The notes: generated from the sequence alone by a model not told the origin. DNA of 33,311 bases from Psychrobacter pasteurii (GCF_900162815.1 NZ_FUGD01000122.1:1-33311), one strand, 5' to 3'; shown: positions 15,852 through 25,042, counted from the stretch's first letter. Program-made: numbers and translations.

Positions 15852-17513
15852 ATGGCACAATATATTTATACCATGAACAAGGTGTCAAAACTTGTTCCGC
15901 CAAAGCGCGAAATTCTAAAAGACATTAGCTTGTCTTTTTTCCCTGGCGCAAAGATTGGTGTTTTAGGCATTAACGGTGCGGGTAAATCGACTTTACTACG
16001 CATCATGGCTGGCGTGGACACCGATTATAGTGGTGAAGCTCGTGCACAGCCAGGTACTAAGATTGGTTACCTACCTCAAGAGCCTCAGCTTGACGAGAGC
16101 AAAGACGTACGCGGTAACGTAGAAGACGGTATGCGTGAAGCGTTAGATGCGCTGGCTCGTCTTGATGAGATTTATGCTGAATACGCTGCACCTGATGCCG
16201 ACTTCGATAAGCTTGCTGAAGAGCAAGGTAAGATGGAAGATATCATTCAGGCGTGGGATGCGCATAACTTAAACACCCAGCTTGAAAAAGCCGCTGACGC
16301 CTTGCGTCTACCACCTTGGGATGCCGATGTAAGCAAGCTGTCGGGTGGTGAAAAGCGCCGTGTGGCACTGTGCCGCCTGTTGCTATCACGCCCTGATATG
16401 CTACTTCTTGACGAACCGACTAACCACTTGGACGCAGAGTCTGTGGCGTGGCTAGAGCAGTTCTTGAAGAACTTTAGCGGTACCATTGTTGCCATTACCC
16501 ACGATAGATACTTCCTTGATAACGTGGCTGAGTGGATTCTTGAGCTTGACCGCGGTTATGGCTACCCCTATGAAGGTAACTATACTGAGTGGCTAGAGCA
16601 GAAGAACAAGCGTCTAGAAGAGCAGCAGAAGCAAGAAGAATCATTTGCTAAAGCACTGAAAAAAGAGCTTGAGTGGGTTCGTAAAAACCAAAAAGGTCAG
16701 CAGGCTAAGTCTAAGTCTCGTATCCAGCGCTTTGAAGAGCTGAACTCAAAAGAATTCCAGCAGCGTAACGAGACCTCAGAGATCTATATTCCACCTGGTC
16801 CTCGTTTAGGTAATAAAGTAATTGAGGTGAACAACATCTCAAAATCTTTCGGTGATCGTCTGTTGTACGAAAACCTAAGCTTTAATGTACCACCAGCGGC
16901 TATCGTGGGTATTATTGGTCCAAACGGCGCGGGTAAAACCACACTGTTTAACATGATGACAGGTCTTGATAAGCCAGATACGGGTACGGTTGAATTGGGT
17001 GAAAGTGTGAGCGTGGCCTATGTGGGTCAGGTTCGTGATAACCTTGATGACAACAAAACCGTTTGGGAAGAAGTATCAGACGGCCTAGATATCATCAAAG
17101 TAGGTGACTACGAAACCCCAAGCCGTGCGTACATTGGCCGCTTTAACTTCAAAGGCCAAGATCAGCAAAAGCTGGTGGGCAACTTATCAGGTGGTGAGCG
17201 TAACCGTCTACAATTAGCGAAAACGCTAAAGCAGGGCGCTAACGTTATCTTACTGGATGAGCCATCAAACGACTTGGACGTAGAAACCTTACGTGCGCTA
17301 GAAGATGCGATTCAGGTATTCCCAGGTACCGTATTGGTCGTATCGCATGACCGCTGGTTCCTTGACCGTATTGCGACTCATATCTTGGCGTTTGAGCCAG
17401 AAGGCCCAGTATGGTATGACGGTAACTACTCAGAGTACGAAGCGTATCGTAAGAAGACTCTAGGTGATGACGCTGGTCCTAAGCGTATGAAGTACAAAAA
17501 AATCTCAAGCTAA
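15852..17513 (+). CDS. ettA: Energy-dependent translational throttle protein EttA (ABC-F)
   Basis: EttA binds the ribosomal E site and gates the first steps of elongation according to the ATP/ADP ratio. At 553 residues it matches E. coli EttA (555). Two ABC cassettes are visible. The first has Walker A GINGAGKST (39-47), signature LSGGEKRR and Walker B LLLDEPTNHLD. The second has GPNGAGKTT, LSGGERNRLQLAK and ILLDEPSNDLD. Between them lies the Lys/Glu/Gln-rich helical P-site tRNA interaction motif (about 250-300). There are no transmembrane segments, as usual for ABC-F. It is a single-gene unit with its own terminator. Confidence 0.97.
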   Translation: MAQYIYTMNKVSKLVPPKREILKDISLSFFPGAKIGVLGINGAGKSTLLRIMAGVDTDYSGEARAQPGTKIGYLPQEPQLDESKDVRGNVEDGMREALDALARLDEIYAEYAAPDADFDKLAEEQGKMEDIIQAWDAHNLNTQLEKAADALRLPPWDADVSKLSGGEKRRVALCRLLLSRPDMLLLDEPTNHLDAESVAWLEQFLKNFSGTIVAITHDRYFLDNVAEWILELDRGYGYPYEGNYTEWLEQKNKRLEEQQKQEESFAKALKKELEWVRKNQKGQQAKSKSRIQRFEELNSKEFQQRNETSEIYIPPGPRLGNKVIEVNNISKSFGDRLLYENLSFNVPPAAIVGIIGPNGAGKTTLFNMMTGLDKPDTGTVELGESVSVAYVGQVRDNLDDNKTVWEEVSDGLDIIKVGDYETPSRAYIGRFNFKGQDQQKLVGNLSGGERNRLQLAKTLKQGANVILLDEPSNDLDVETLRALEDAIQVFPGTVLVVSHDRWFLDRIATHILAFEPEGPVWYDGNYSEYEAYRKKTLGDDAGPKRMKYKKISS

Positions 17514-17563
17514 TTTTAGGTTTGATAAGCTTAAAGCTTGAGAGAGTCCGTTATAAATAAAAC

Positions 17564-17600
17564 AAAAGCCAGATACTACATATAGTATCTGGCTTTTTTA
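17564..17600. terminator. Intrinsic terminator after ettA
   Basis: The 15-base arms AAAAGCCAGATACTA / TAGTATCTGGCTTTT surround the loop CATA and are followed by TTTTTT. It also faces the 3' end of the convergent yheV gene. Confidence 0.93.
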
Positions 17601-17633
17601 TGGCTAAGAGCTTAGCTAATTTAGAAGCTTAGA

Positions 17634-17879
17634 CTAGTCTAAAAACTTAATGGTTCCTGAAGTACCCGTGCTCATGGCATCATTGGCTAAGTTGTTTTTT
17701 TCTATAATCGATTCAGGGTCCGGGCGTCTTTCAATATGCCCACAGCTTGTACATTCAATGTATTCATCGGCTTCAGGCTCAAAGATTTGAACCTGAACCA
17801 CAGCATCCATTGTCTGACATTTAGGGCAGCTAACCCCCGCTAAAAACTGGCGTTTGGGACGATTAGATTGATAGCGCAT
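17634..17879 (-). CDS. yheV: YheV-family zinc-ribbon protein
   Basis: With the start at 17879 this is an 81-residue protein. It has two CxxC pairs (Cys18/Cys21 and Cys43/Cys46) in a zinc-ribbon arrangement, with RQFLAGVSCPKC and IECTSCGH as in E. coli YheV. The open frame continues upstream inside prlC to 17990, but that extension is only the shifted prlC sequence. The ATG lies one base after the prlC stop, and the ribosome-binding site GAGGTGG is inside the prlC end, so translation is probably coupled. A small YheV-like gene downstream of prlC is a recurrent arrangement in gammaproteobacteria such as Pseudomonas. The function is unknown. Confidence 0.87.
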   Translation of the reverse strand: MRYQSNRPKRQFLAGVSCPKCQTMDAVVQVQIFEPEADEYIECTSCGHIERRPDPESIIEKNNLANDAMSTGTSGTIKFLD

Positions 17880-17880
17880 C

Positions 17881-20037
17881 TTAAGCCACCTCGTTATTAT
17901 CAATGAAACCGCCATGGCGAAGCAGGGCATCAATGCTGGCTTCACGGCCTCTGAAGTTCTCAAAGTTGGTCTTGGCTGGCAAGCTGCCACCCACCGCTAA
18001 GATATTGTCACGGAAAGCTTGACCTGTGTCTGCATTAAATAAACCCTCTTCTTCAAAGCGGCTAAAGGCGTCAGCAGATAACAGCTCCGCCCACTTATAA
18101 GAGTAATAGCCGGCCGCATAACCGCCTGCGAAGATGTGGCTAAAGCCGTTAGCAAAGCGGTTGTATTCAGGAGTTTGCATGACGGCGACATCCTCACGTA
18201 CTTTGTCCAAGGTCGCTAAGATGCCCTGGTAATCAGGTGCCGGTGATTTGGCATGGATTAACAGGTCAAATAAGGCAAACTCGATTTGACGTAAGGTTTG
18301 CATACCGCTTTGGAAGTTTTTAGCCGCCAATAACGCCTCAAGCTGCTCTTTTGGCAAAGGTTCGCCTGTATCGACATGAGCACTAATTAACTCAATGCCT
18401 TTTGAATCCCAAGCCCAGTTTTCTAAGAATTGGCTAGGTAATTCAACCGCATCCCACTCCACACCATTTACACCGGCCACATCACTGATGCTCACTTCGG
18501 TCAATAGATGGTGTAGACCATGCCCAAACTCATGGAATAGGGTCAGTACTTCATTATGGGTCAGTAAGCTTGGCTTATCGGCAGTAGGGGGCGTAAAGTT
18601 ACCTACCATAAAGCACACAGGAAGCTGATTATAAGCTTCGCTTGAGCTGCCGGCATACTCATAGCGGGCCTGAAACCCACTCATCCAAGCACCACCACGC
18701 TTACCAGTACGGGCATACAAATCAAAGTAGAAGCCACCGATTAGGCTGTCATCTTTATCAAATAATTCATAAAAACGAACCTCATCGTGCCACAGTGCTA
18801 CTTTATCTGACTGCTCAACCGCACGTACACCAAACAGCTTGTTGACGATGGTAAATAGGCCATCAATCACTTTTGGTAGAGGGAAGTAAGGGCGGATTTC
18901 TTCTTGTGATAAGTTGAATTTGGCCTGTTTTACTTTTTCAGCCAGATAGGCAGTATCCCAAGGCTCAATACTTTCGATGCCTTGAGCGCTAGCTTCTTCT
19001 TTTAATTGCTCTAAATCACGTTTGGCTGCAGGGGTAGCCTTGTTGGCCAAGTCACGCAAAAAGCCTTCTACTTGCTCAGCACTGTCGGCCATCTTACGAG
19101 ACAGTGACACTTGAGCGTAATTATCAAAGCCTAACAATTTAGATTTTTGAGCTCGTAAGGCAAGAATATCACTCATTACCTGACTGTTATCTAAAGGCTC
19201 GTCTTTGCTGTTTTTGTGGTTATCAAATTCTGAGGCACGAGTGACATAAGCTTTATATAGAGTCTTACGCAGTTCGCGGTCTTCAGCATGGGTCATCACC
19301 GCCAGATATACAGGGATGTCTAACGTGGCGACATATTCAGGCTTATCTTCTACCGACTCTCCAGCCTCTTGCTGCTTAGCAACATATTGCTCGGCAGCGG
19401 CTTTTAGCATGGCCAGGCCGCTTTCAGTGATGCCGGATAGTTGTTCGGTGGTCAAGGGTAGAGCATAAGCCTGAGTGGCATCTAAAATATTGTCAGAGAA
19501 TTTGGCTGATAGGGTCGATAACTGACTTTGAATGTCCGCATATTCGCTTTGTTTGTCAGCCTCTAAAGCTACCCCAGATAATTCAAAGCTTTGAATGGCC
19601 AAATCTATAGCACGTTTGCGAGCCGCTTCTAAGCCATTAAAGAACTCGCGGTCATTTTTAATGGTCTGATAGCGGTTATATAGCGGTTTATTCTGACCCA
19701 CACGAGTGCCAAAAGCAGACAATAAAGGCAGTATTTCGTGGTGCACTTCGCGGATGGCTTCATTGCTCATGACACTATTTAGATGAGACAAAATACCCCA
19801 GCTACGGTCTAAACCTAGCCCAATATGATCAAACTCAATGATGTCTGCTAAAGCTTGCTGTGCTTGTTTTGGAGAGTCAGTCTCGTTATCTAAGTCATCT
19901 AAAAAAGCATGGCCAGCTTTTATGGCTTGCTGTACTTGGGATTTAAGCTGCTCAGGACTAACTTGACTAAAATCGACCAGTTTTAAATTTGGATCCATAT
20001 CTGTAATTTGCGAGGTAGTTTGCATAAATAAGTCCAT
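17881..20037 (-). CDS. prlC: Oligopeptidase A (M3 metallopeptidase)
   Basis: PrlC is a cytoplasmic zinc endopeptidase that degrades short peptides, including cleaved signal peptides. The M3 zinc site is intact: H502-E-F-G-H506 followed after 25 residues by Glu532 in WDAVELPSQ. Other family marks are RKTLYKAYVTRAS-type sequence near 245, FYFDLYARTGKRGGAW before the zinc site, and GGYAAGYYSYKWAELLSADAF near the C-terminus. At 718 residues it is somewhat longer than the E. coli enzyme (680), partly from an N-terminal extension and a few insertions. Two ATGs, at 20037 and 20025, compete as starts; neither has a strong ribosome-binding site. It is co-transcribed with yheV. Confidence 0.95.
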   Translation of the reverse strand: MDLFMQTTSQITDMDPNLKLVDFSQVSPEQLKSQVQQAIKAGHAFLDDLDNETDSPKQAQQALADIIEFDHIGLGLDRSWGILSHLNSVMSNEAIREVHHEILPLLSAFGTRVGQNKPLYNRYQTIKNDREFFNGLEAARKRAIDLAIQSFELSGVALEADKQSEYADIQSQLSTLSAKFSDNILDATQAYALPLTTEQLSGITESGLAMLKAAAEQYVAKQQEAGESVEDKPEYVATLDIPVYLAVMTHAEDRELRKTLYKAYVTRASEFDNHKNSKDEPLDNSQVMSDILALRAQKSKLLGFDNYAQVSLSRKMADSAEQVEGFLRDLANKATPAAKRDLEQLKEEASAQGIESIEPWDTAYLAEKVKQAKFNLSQEEIRPYFPLPKVIDGLFTIVNKLFGVRAVEQSDKVALWHDEVRFYELFDKDDSLIGGFYFDLYARTGKRGGAWMSGFQARYEYAGSSSEAYNQLPVCFMVGNFTPPTADKPSLLTHNEVLTLFHEFGHGLHHLLTEVSISDVAGVNGVEWDAVELPSQFLENWAWDSKGIELISAHVDTGEPLPKEQLEALLAAKNFQSGMQTLRQIEFALFDLLIHAKSPAPDYQGILATLDKVREDVAVMQTPEYNRFANGFSHIFAGGYAAGYYSYKWAELLSADAFSRFEEEGLFNADTGQAFRDNILAVGGSLPAKTNFENFRGREASIDALLRHGGFIDNNEVA

Positions 20038-20487
20038 AATTATAAAAAAGTGAAGGTACTAATATCTATTGAGTCTCAAGCTTCATATTACAAGCTATTT
20101 ATAGCTTATGAGCTGACAGTCGCCACTGTTATGCTCAGGAATGAGAGGCTTTTTGGCTGTAATTTAGTATCAGTTAAAATTTGTTACATAACAAAGACAA
20201 GAACCGACAATAACCCTATAGTAAGTATGGATTTCTATTGGTAATATAGAGTTATAAATAGAATTTAGGATGTCTTAAAAAAGACCCTTGCCAATAGCTC
20301 TACTAATAACAACTACAATACTAGAATAAACTAGAGTAAGTTAAGCAAGGGACAAGGGATCTGTCCAGCAGTAATCATATCGAACAAACACCAGAGCCGC
20401 AGTATTTAAAATGGCAATCAAAGCCATGTGGTCTCAGGAAACCCATCCAATAATTTTTAATAAATAAACTAAAAAAAGGATAACTTT
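20038..20487. other. Divergent control region, prlC and the Balon-like gene
   Basis: This 450-base region between divergent prlC and the Balon-like gene shows more structure than the other gaps. It has the 14-base palindrome TTGTTA-CA-TAACAA at 20181-20194; CCCTTGC (20285-20291) that can pair with GCAAGGG (20345-20351); the hairpin GGACA...TGTCC at 20350-20366; and the hairpin ATGGC...GCCAT at 20411-20427. A ribosome-binding site AAAAAAAGGA stands eight bases before the ATG at 20488. A 64-codon frame inside it has no protein-like character. A long structured 5' leader is inferred, not proven. Confidence 0.5.
20181..20194. promoter_or_regulatory. Palindromic operator candidate
   Basis: TTGTTACATAACAA is an exact inverted repeat with a two-base centre, lying 144 bases from the prlC start and about 290 from the Balon-like start. 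It has the size of a dimeric repressor or activator site. No regulator is assigned. Confidence 0.35.
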
Positions 20488-21600
20488 ATGAAAGCAACTT
20501 TAAAAAACTTACGTGAAACAACAGCAAAGCCAGCAGTAAGTATCTTTGTTAAGACTCACAGACAGCATCCAGATAATGAAAAAGACCCTATTGCTCTTAA
20601 AAACCTATTAAAAGTTGCTGAAGAGCGTATCGAAAATGAGTATGACAAAAAAACAGCGTCAACCATTTTAGATAAAGTTCAAGAAAAAATAGCCCATCAC
20701 AATCATAACTATAACTTAGATACGTTGGCTATTTTTGCGAGCCCAGATGAGGCTCAAGTACTGCGTTTACCGCTAGACGCTAAAGAGCGTGTGGTTATTG
20801 GTGAGCGCTTTGCTACCCGTGACTTAATGCGTGATATGGCCAGTGCGGTTCACTACTATGTTGTGGTGCTAGGTCGTGACCATGCTCGTCTGATTGAAGC
20901 GGCCAACAACCGTGTTATTAAAGAGTTTCATCCAGATGATGAAGCACAAAAGAACATGGAAAGCATTCCGTTCCCTATCGAAAATAACAGCTTATATAAA
21001 ACGGGTGATGGCGGCTCAGACCGTTCAGCAAACAACGAAAATAGCTATCTAAAAGAATACTTTAACCGTGTAGATAAGAGTGTTCAGGAGCTATGGGGTG
21101 AGCATAAAATGCCACTGGTTATCGTAGGCGATAACCGTAATATCAGTTACTATAAAGAAGTCTGTGACCGCCCAGAGAATATTATTGGTGCTGTTTCTAA
21201 CGTAACTGAGCTAGAAGAAGGTAGTGCCCAGCATATCGTTGATGGCGTACAAGAAGCTGTAGAAGAGTATCGCACTTCGTTGCACCAAGCTGCTCTAGGC
21301 GAAATTGATAAAGCCCGTGGCGCAGGTATGCTACGAGTCGACCTACAAGAGATTTACCGTTCGGCGTTCCAAGGCGCAGGTGAGACTTTGTATCTTCGCA
21401 AAGGCTATATGCAGCCGGCTAAGATTGATGAAAAGGCTCAAACTCTGACAATAGCCGATGATCCTGCAGCAGAAGGCGTAAATGATGATGCTATTGGTGA
21501 GGTAATCGAACACATTATTCATAATGGTGGTAAAGTAGTGTTTATGCCACAAGACATTATGGGTGACGACCTACCGATTGCTTTGGTAACTCGTTACTAG
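20488..21600 (+). CDS. Balon-like ribosome hibernation factor (aeRF1/Pelota-related)
   Basis: I recognise this 370-residue protein as a member of the bacterial release-factor-like group (baeRF; 'AOC03_06830' family) that includes Balon, the factor that occupies the A site of resting ribosomes, found in cold-shocked Psychrobacter. The layout fits three domains: an N-terminal alpha/beta domain to about 118; a middle domain beginning at H122 with YYVVVLGRDHARLIEAA and containing PLVIVGDNRNISYY (209-222); and a C-terminal eRF1/eL30-like domain (about 280-370) ending in NGGKVVFMP and PIALVTRY. No GGQ peptide-release motif is present, so it should not terminate translation. There is no signal peptide or membrane segment. 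The ribosome-binding site is strong, the upstream region long and structured, and a terminator follows: a single-gene stress-type unit. The identification rests on memory of the family, not a search. Confidence 0.8.
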   Translation: MKATLKNLRETTAKPAVSIFVKTHRQHPDNEKDPIALKNLLKVAEERIENEYDKKTASTILDKVQEKIAHHNHNYNLDTLAIFASPDEAQVLRLPLDAKERVVIGERFATRDLMRDMASAVHYYVVVLGRDHARLIEAANNRVIKEFHPDDEAQKNMESIPFPIENNSLYKTGDGGSDRSANNENSYLKEYFNRVDKSVQELWGEHKMPLVIVGDNRNISYYKEVCDRPENIIGAVSNVTELEEGSAQHIVDGVQEAVEEYRTSLHQAALGEIDKARGAGMLRVDLQEIYRSAFQGAGETLYLRKGYMQPAKIDEKAQTLTIADDPAAEGVNDDAIGEVIEHIIHNGGKVVFMPQDIMGDDLPIALVTRY

Positions 21601-21670
21601 TCTGGCTTCTTGCCCTGACTTTAAGTCTAAGTTCTTTAGACCTAGCACTAGAGCGTGTTGGGTCTAGCCA

Positions 21671-21706
21671 AAAAAAACACTGATAGCTTTATCAGTGTTT
21701 TTTTAT
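21671..21706 (+). terminator. Intrinsic terminator of the Balon-like gene
   Basis: The arms AAAAAAACACTGAT / ATCAGTGTTTTTTT surround the loop AGCTTT. It lies 70 bases past the stop; a small hairpin, GTCTAA...TTAGAC, at 21625-21641 precedes it. Confidence 0.92.
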
Positions 21707-21878
21707 CTCTATCTCAATAAATTGGCTGATCTAGTGGCACAGCTATGTTTAGCGCCTTAATACTAATTGCTAACAATATTGAGCATTAAGAAACGAATCT
21801 TCCTCAAAACTGGGTTTAATTTAACCTCTAATTAATCTAAGATTATGGGTATATTATCCAATAATAAGAAAATTAATA

Positions 21879-22634
21879 ATGATTAATTCAAATAGCATAA
21901 CAATCACTACTTATAACATACATAAAGGCATGTCTCCGCTGAATCGCCAAGTAGTGACCCAAAAGATTGGGCAAGCATTAAAAGATATTAATCCTGATAT
22001 TTTGTGCCTGCAAGAGGTACAAGGTCAGAACCTAAAGCGCATGGTTAAATATAATGAATATCCTAACCAGTCACAGCATGAGTGGTTTGGTGAGTTCTTA
22101 GATTGTAGCCACAGCTATGGTAAAAACTCAGAATATGATAATGGTCACCATGGGAATGCGGTATTGAGCCGTCACCCGCTTGACCCAAAACATAATATTA
22201 ATATCACCGTTAATAAGCTTGAGCAAAGAGGGGTGCTGCATTGTGAGGTGTGGCCTTTGGGCTGGCCTGAACCTGTGGTTGTGCTGTGTGCCCATTTGAA
22301 CTTGCTTGAGAATGATAGAGAAAAGCAGTATCGAGCGATTGCGGCTTATGTTAACGATACCATTGATCAAAGCAGACCTCTGATCTTAGCAGGCGACTTT
22401 AATGACTGGAAAAAGAACTCTTGTCAGAAGCTGGCGGATGAGTTGAATATGTCTGAAGCCTTTATGGATGTGCACAGTAAGTTACTGCCTACCTTTCCTG
22501 CGAAGATGCCGGTACTCAGCTTAGACCGTATTTATGTCCGTAACTTAAAAGTTAAACGAGCGTGGGTACATAAAGGTAAGCCTTGGTCTGATTTATCTGA
22601 CCATCTGCCTATTAGTGCTGAACTCTGCTTATAA
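21879..22634 (+). CDS. Endonuclease/exonuclease/phosphatase (EEP) family protein
   Basis: This 251-residue protein has the full EEP catalytic set: TTYNIHKGM near the N-terminus (metal-orienting Asn), CLQEVQ with the metal-binding Glu near residue 46, GNAVLSRHPL, a middle His in AHLNLLE, GDFNDWK (about residues 168-174) and the terminal SDHLPI with the catalytic His. Members hydrolyse phosphodiester or phosphomonoester bonds in nucleic acids, lipids or inositol phosphates. The lack of a signal peptide suggests a cytoplasmic enzyme, and the small size resembles the YbhP-like group. The substrate cannot be deduced. The ribosome-binding site is weak (AAGAAA). It is a single-gene unit convergent with rnr. 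Confidence 0.88.
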   Translation: MINSNSITITTYNIHKGMSPLNRQVVTQKIGQALKDINPDILCLQEVQGQNLKRMVKYNEYPNQSQHEWFGEFLDCSHSYGKNSEYDNGHHGNAVLSRHPLDPKHNINITVNKLEQRGVLHCEVWPLGWPEPVVVLCAHLNLLENDREKQYRAIAAYVNDTIDQSRPLILAGDFNDWKKNSCQKLADELNMSEAFMDVHSKLLPTFPAKMPVLSLDRIYVRNLKVKRAWVHKGKPWSDLSDHLPISAELCL

Positions 22635-22644
22635 TTTTGCCATG

Positions 22645-22681
22645 AAAAAGAGCTGCTCAATTAACTGAGCAGCTCTTTTTT
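22645..22681. terminator. Bidirectional intrinsic terminator
   Basis: The 15-base arms AAAAAGAGCTGCTCA / TGAGCAGCTCTTTTT enclose the 6-base loop ATTAAC. It lies between the EEP gene and the convergent rnr. Confidence 0.93.
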
Positions 22682-22723
22682 ATACTTAAACGGTCTATCT
22701 ACAATAGCCGTCTATTATCGGGA

Positions 22724-25042
22724 CTATGACTTAGGTTTACCACGGCCTCGACCATTACGGCGACGAGAAGGTTTCTTTTCTTCACCATTTTTGGTTTGAC
22801 CATTACCATTATTAGCTTTTTGCTTTTGGTTGCCATTGGCCTTGCCATCTTTTTTGGTTTGGTTCATGGCACTGGCTTTTAGCTTAGCAATAAGCTCAAA
22901 GTCAATTTGTAGTAGATCCATGTTAACCGCGGCAACTTTAATGCGGACTAAGTCACCTAGGCCATAGACTGTACCTTTGTCTTGACCAATTAGTTGTTGC
23001 TGCTTCTCATCGTACATGAAGTAGTCTTGTCCCACATTAGAGATATGGACCAGACCATCGATAAACAGCTCAGTTAAGTTGATAAACAGACCAAAACTGG
23101 TCACAGTAGTTACTACGCCATCGAACTCTTCGCCCACATGGTCTTTCATATAATGGCACTTCAGCCAGCTTTCGACAAAGCGTGAAGCTTTCTCAGCACG
23201 GCGTTCGGTATCTGAAGTTTGCTGACCGGCTTCTTCTAAAGTAAAGTCCATTTGTGGCTGTTTTTTACCCGTAACTTTGGCTTTAATCGCGCGGTGTAGC
23301 ATTAAGTCAGGGTAGCGGCGAATGGGTGAGGTAAAGTGTGAGTACTCATCATACGCCAGACCGAAGTGACCAATATTATCAGGCGAGTAGTTGGCCTGCA
23401 TCATAGAGCGAAGCAGCATGCTGTGAATGCTCACGGCATCAGGGCGCTCTTTGGTCGCCTCAATAATACGCTTGTAGTCCGCTTGAGTTGGGTTCTCTTC
23501 TGGGAAGCCAATACCAAAGTTCTTCGCGTATTCATGCACCATACGTGACTTCTCAGAGTCAGGCTTATCATGGTTACGATACAGAACCGGCAATTCGTAT
23601 TTTAGAGCGAAGTTAGCGGCGCAAGTATTGGCCAGTAGCATCAGCTCTTCAATTAGTTTATGTGAGTCGCCACGAGTACGTGGAACGATGGCATCAATAC
23701 CGCCTTCTTCATTAAACTTAATGTAAGTCTCTGGTGTCTCAAACTCCATCGCATTACGCTCATCGCGCTTTTTCACCAGAACTTTATACAACTGGTGCAT
23801 AGTATCGACAGACTTCTTAACGTCTTTGTTACCGGTTAATGACTCAGGAACATTCTTCATATTACCGTCAAAGTAGTCGTTCACTTGGTTATAAGTCAAA
23901 CGAGCTTGAGAGTGCATAACAGAAGGGTAGAACTCATAGCCTGTGATATTGCCAGCACGAGACAGCTTGATATCCGCTACCATACACAGACGGTCAATAC
24001 CTGGATTTAGCGAGCATAGGCCGTTAGATAGGACCTCAGGTAACATGGGTACCACATGATGTGGGAAATATACCGAGGTTCCGCGATCAAAAGCTTCATG
24101 GTCTAAGGCTGAATTTGGGGTAACATAATGACTAACGTCAGCAATGGCTACTACCACACGGTAGTTACCACCAGGGCGCTTCTCAGCATAGACTGCGTCA
24201 TCGAAGTCCCGTGAGTCTTCTCCGTCAATCGTCACTAAAGGTAGATGACGAATATCAGTGCGACCCTTCATTTCCTGTTCAGTCGGCTCTTTATAGCTAT
24301 TGGCTTGTTTTAATACGCCAGCACCGAAATCACTAGGGATGTCGTAGTTAAGTAAAGTGGTCTCAATAATAACTTCGCGGTCGTTGTCATCATCCATAAC
24401 GTTGATGATTTTACCAGTGGCAAATTCATGCTGAGTCGGCCAGTCGATAATGTCCACTTTCACTGGATAGCCAGGTTTGGCATTTAAGGCTTCAACGTTT
24501 TCAGCAGCAACAGTAATCGGCTGATGGTTGTTAGGGCTAGATAGGCTAACCATATAGCCTTCATCGTCTTTTTCTAAAGTACCGATAAAGTGGGTTTGTT
24601 GGCGCTCAGTCACCTCAATAATGCGACCTTCGGTGCGGCCTCTATTGTCTGTCGTGGTACCGATGGCATTAACCGTATCACCATTGAATACCCAGCGCAT
24701 TTGTTTTTCATGCAAAAACAGGTCTGGCATATCGTCTAAAACAACGAAGCCAAAACCTTTGGCGTGCGCAGAGACAGTACCTGTAACCACGTCTTGTTTG
24801 GTTACTGCGCGATATTTATAAGGTCTACCATCACGGTTAACTTGACCATCACGGCTCATCGCTTTTAGACGATTGCCAAGGGCATCGAATTGGTCATCAT
24901 TATCAATACCAAACGATTCGGCCAATTGTTTATGAGTAAGCTCGCCCTTATCTGCCAATGTTTGCAAAATTAGCAAACGGCTAGGGATAGGGTTTTCATA
25001 GTTTTGAGCTTCTTGTTGTGCGTTAGGATCGTTCCAGGTCAT
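22724..25042 (-). CDS. rnr: Ribonuclease R
   Basis: RNase R is a processive 3'-5' exoribonuclease that degrades structured RNA, takes part in trans-translation and rRNA quality control, and is induced by cold in E. coli. The 772-residue protein has an N-terminal winged-helix segment (about 20-75), cold-shock domains (GTVSAHAKGFGFVVLDD and the following one), the RNB catalytic domain with TIDGEDSRDFDDAVYAE (about 268-285; metal-binding Asp residues) and SPIRRYPDLMLHR, an S1 domain from about 650 (F-D-G-V-V-T-T-V-T-S-F-G-L-F), and a Lys/Asn/Arg-rich tail ending in a basic RRRNGRGRGKPKS. The tail and the two cold-shock domains favour RNase R over RNase II. No clear Shine-Dalgarno sequence precedes the ATG. 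It is a single-gene unit. Confidence 0.96.
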   Translation of the reverse strand: MTWNDPNAQQEAQNYENPIPSRLLILQTLADKGELTHKQLAESFGIDNDDQFDALGNRLKAMSRDGQVNRDGRPYKYRAVTKQDVVTGTVSAHAKGFGFVVLDDMPDLFLHEKQMRWVFNGDTVNAIGTTTDNRGRTEGRIIEVTERQQTHFIGTLEKDDEGYMVSLSSPNNHQPITVAAENVEALNAKPGYPVKVDIIDWPTQHEFATGKIINVMDDDNDREVIIETTLLNYDIPSDFGAGVLKQANSYKEPTEQEMKGRTDIRHLPLVTIDGEDSRDFDDAVYAEKRPGGNYRVVVAIADVSHYVTPNSALDHEAFDRGTSVYFPHHVVPMLPEVLSNGLCSLNPGIDRLCMVADIKLSRAGNITGYEFYPSVMHSQARLTYNQVNDYFDGNMKNVPESLTGNKDVKKSVDTMHQLYKVLVKKRDERNAMEFETPETYIKFNEEGGIDAIVPRTRGDSHKLIEELMLLANTCAANFALKYELPVLYRNHDKPDSEKSRMVHEYAKNFGIGFPEENPTQADYKRIIEATKERPDAVSIHSMLLRSMMQANYSPDNIGHFGLAYDEYSHFTSPIRRYPDLMLHRAIKAKVTGKKQPQMDFTLEEAGQQTSDTERRAEKASRFVESWLKCHYMKDHVGEEFDGVVTTVTSFGLFINLTELFIDGLVHISNVGQDYFMYDEKQQQLIGQDKGTVYGLGDLVRIKVAAVNMDLLQIDFELIAKLKASAMNQTKKDGKANGNQKQKANNGNGQTKNGEEKKPSRRRNGRGRGKPKS

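Noticed and set aside
17880..17990. Longer yheV frame reaching into prlC
   Set aside because: The added residues are only prlC sequence in another frame; the ATG just after the prlC stop has a good ribosome-binding site and gives a family-sized protein.
20050..20244. 64-codon frame upstream of the Balon-like gene
   Set aside because: It lacks a ribosome-binding site and protein-like composition and overlaps the palindrome and probable promoter region.
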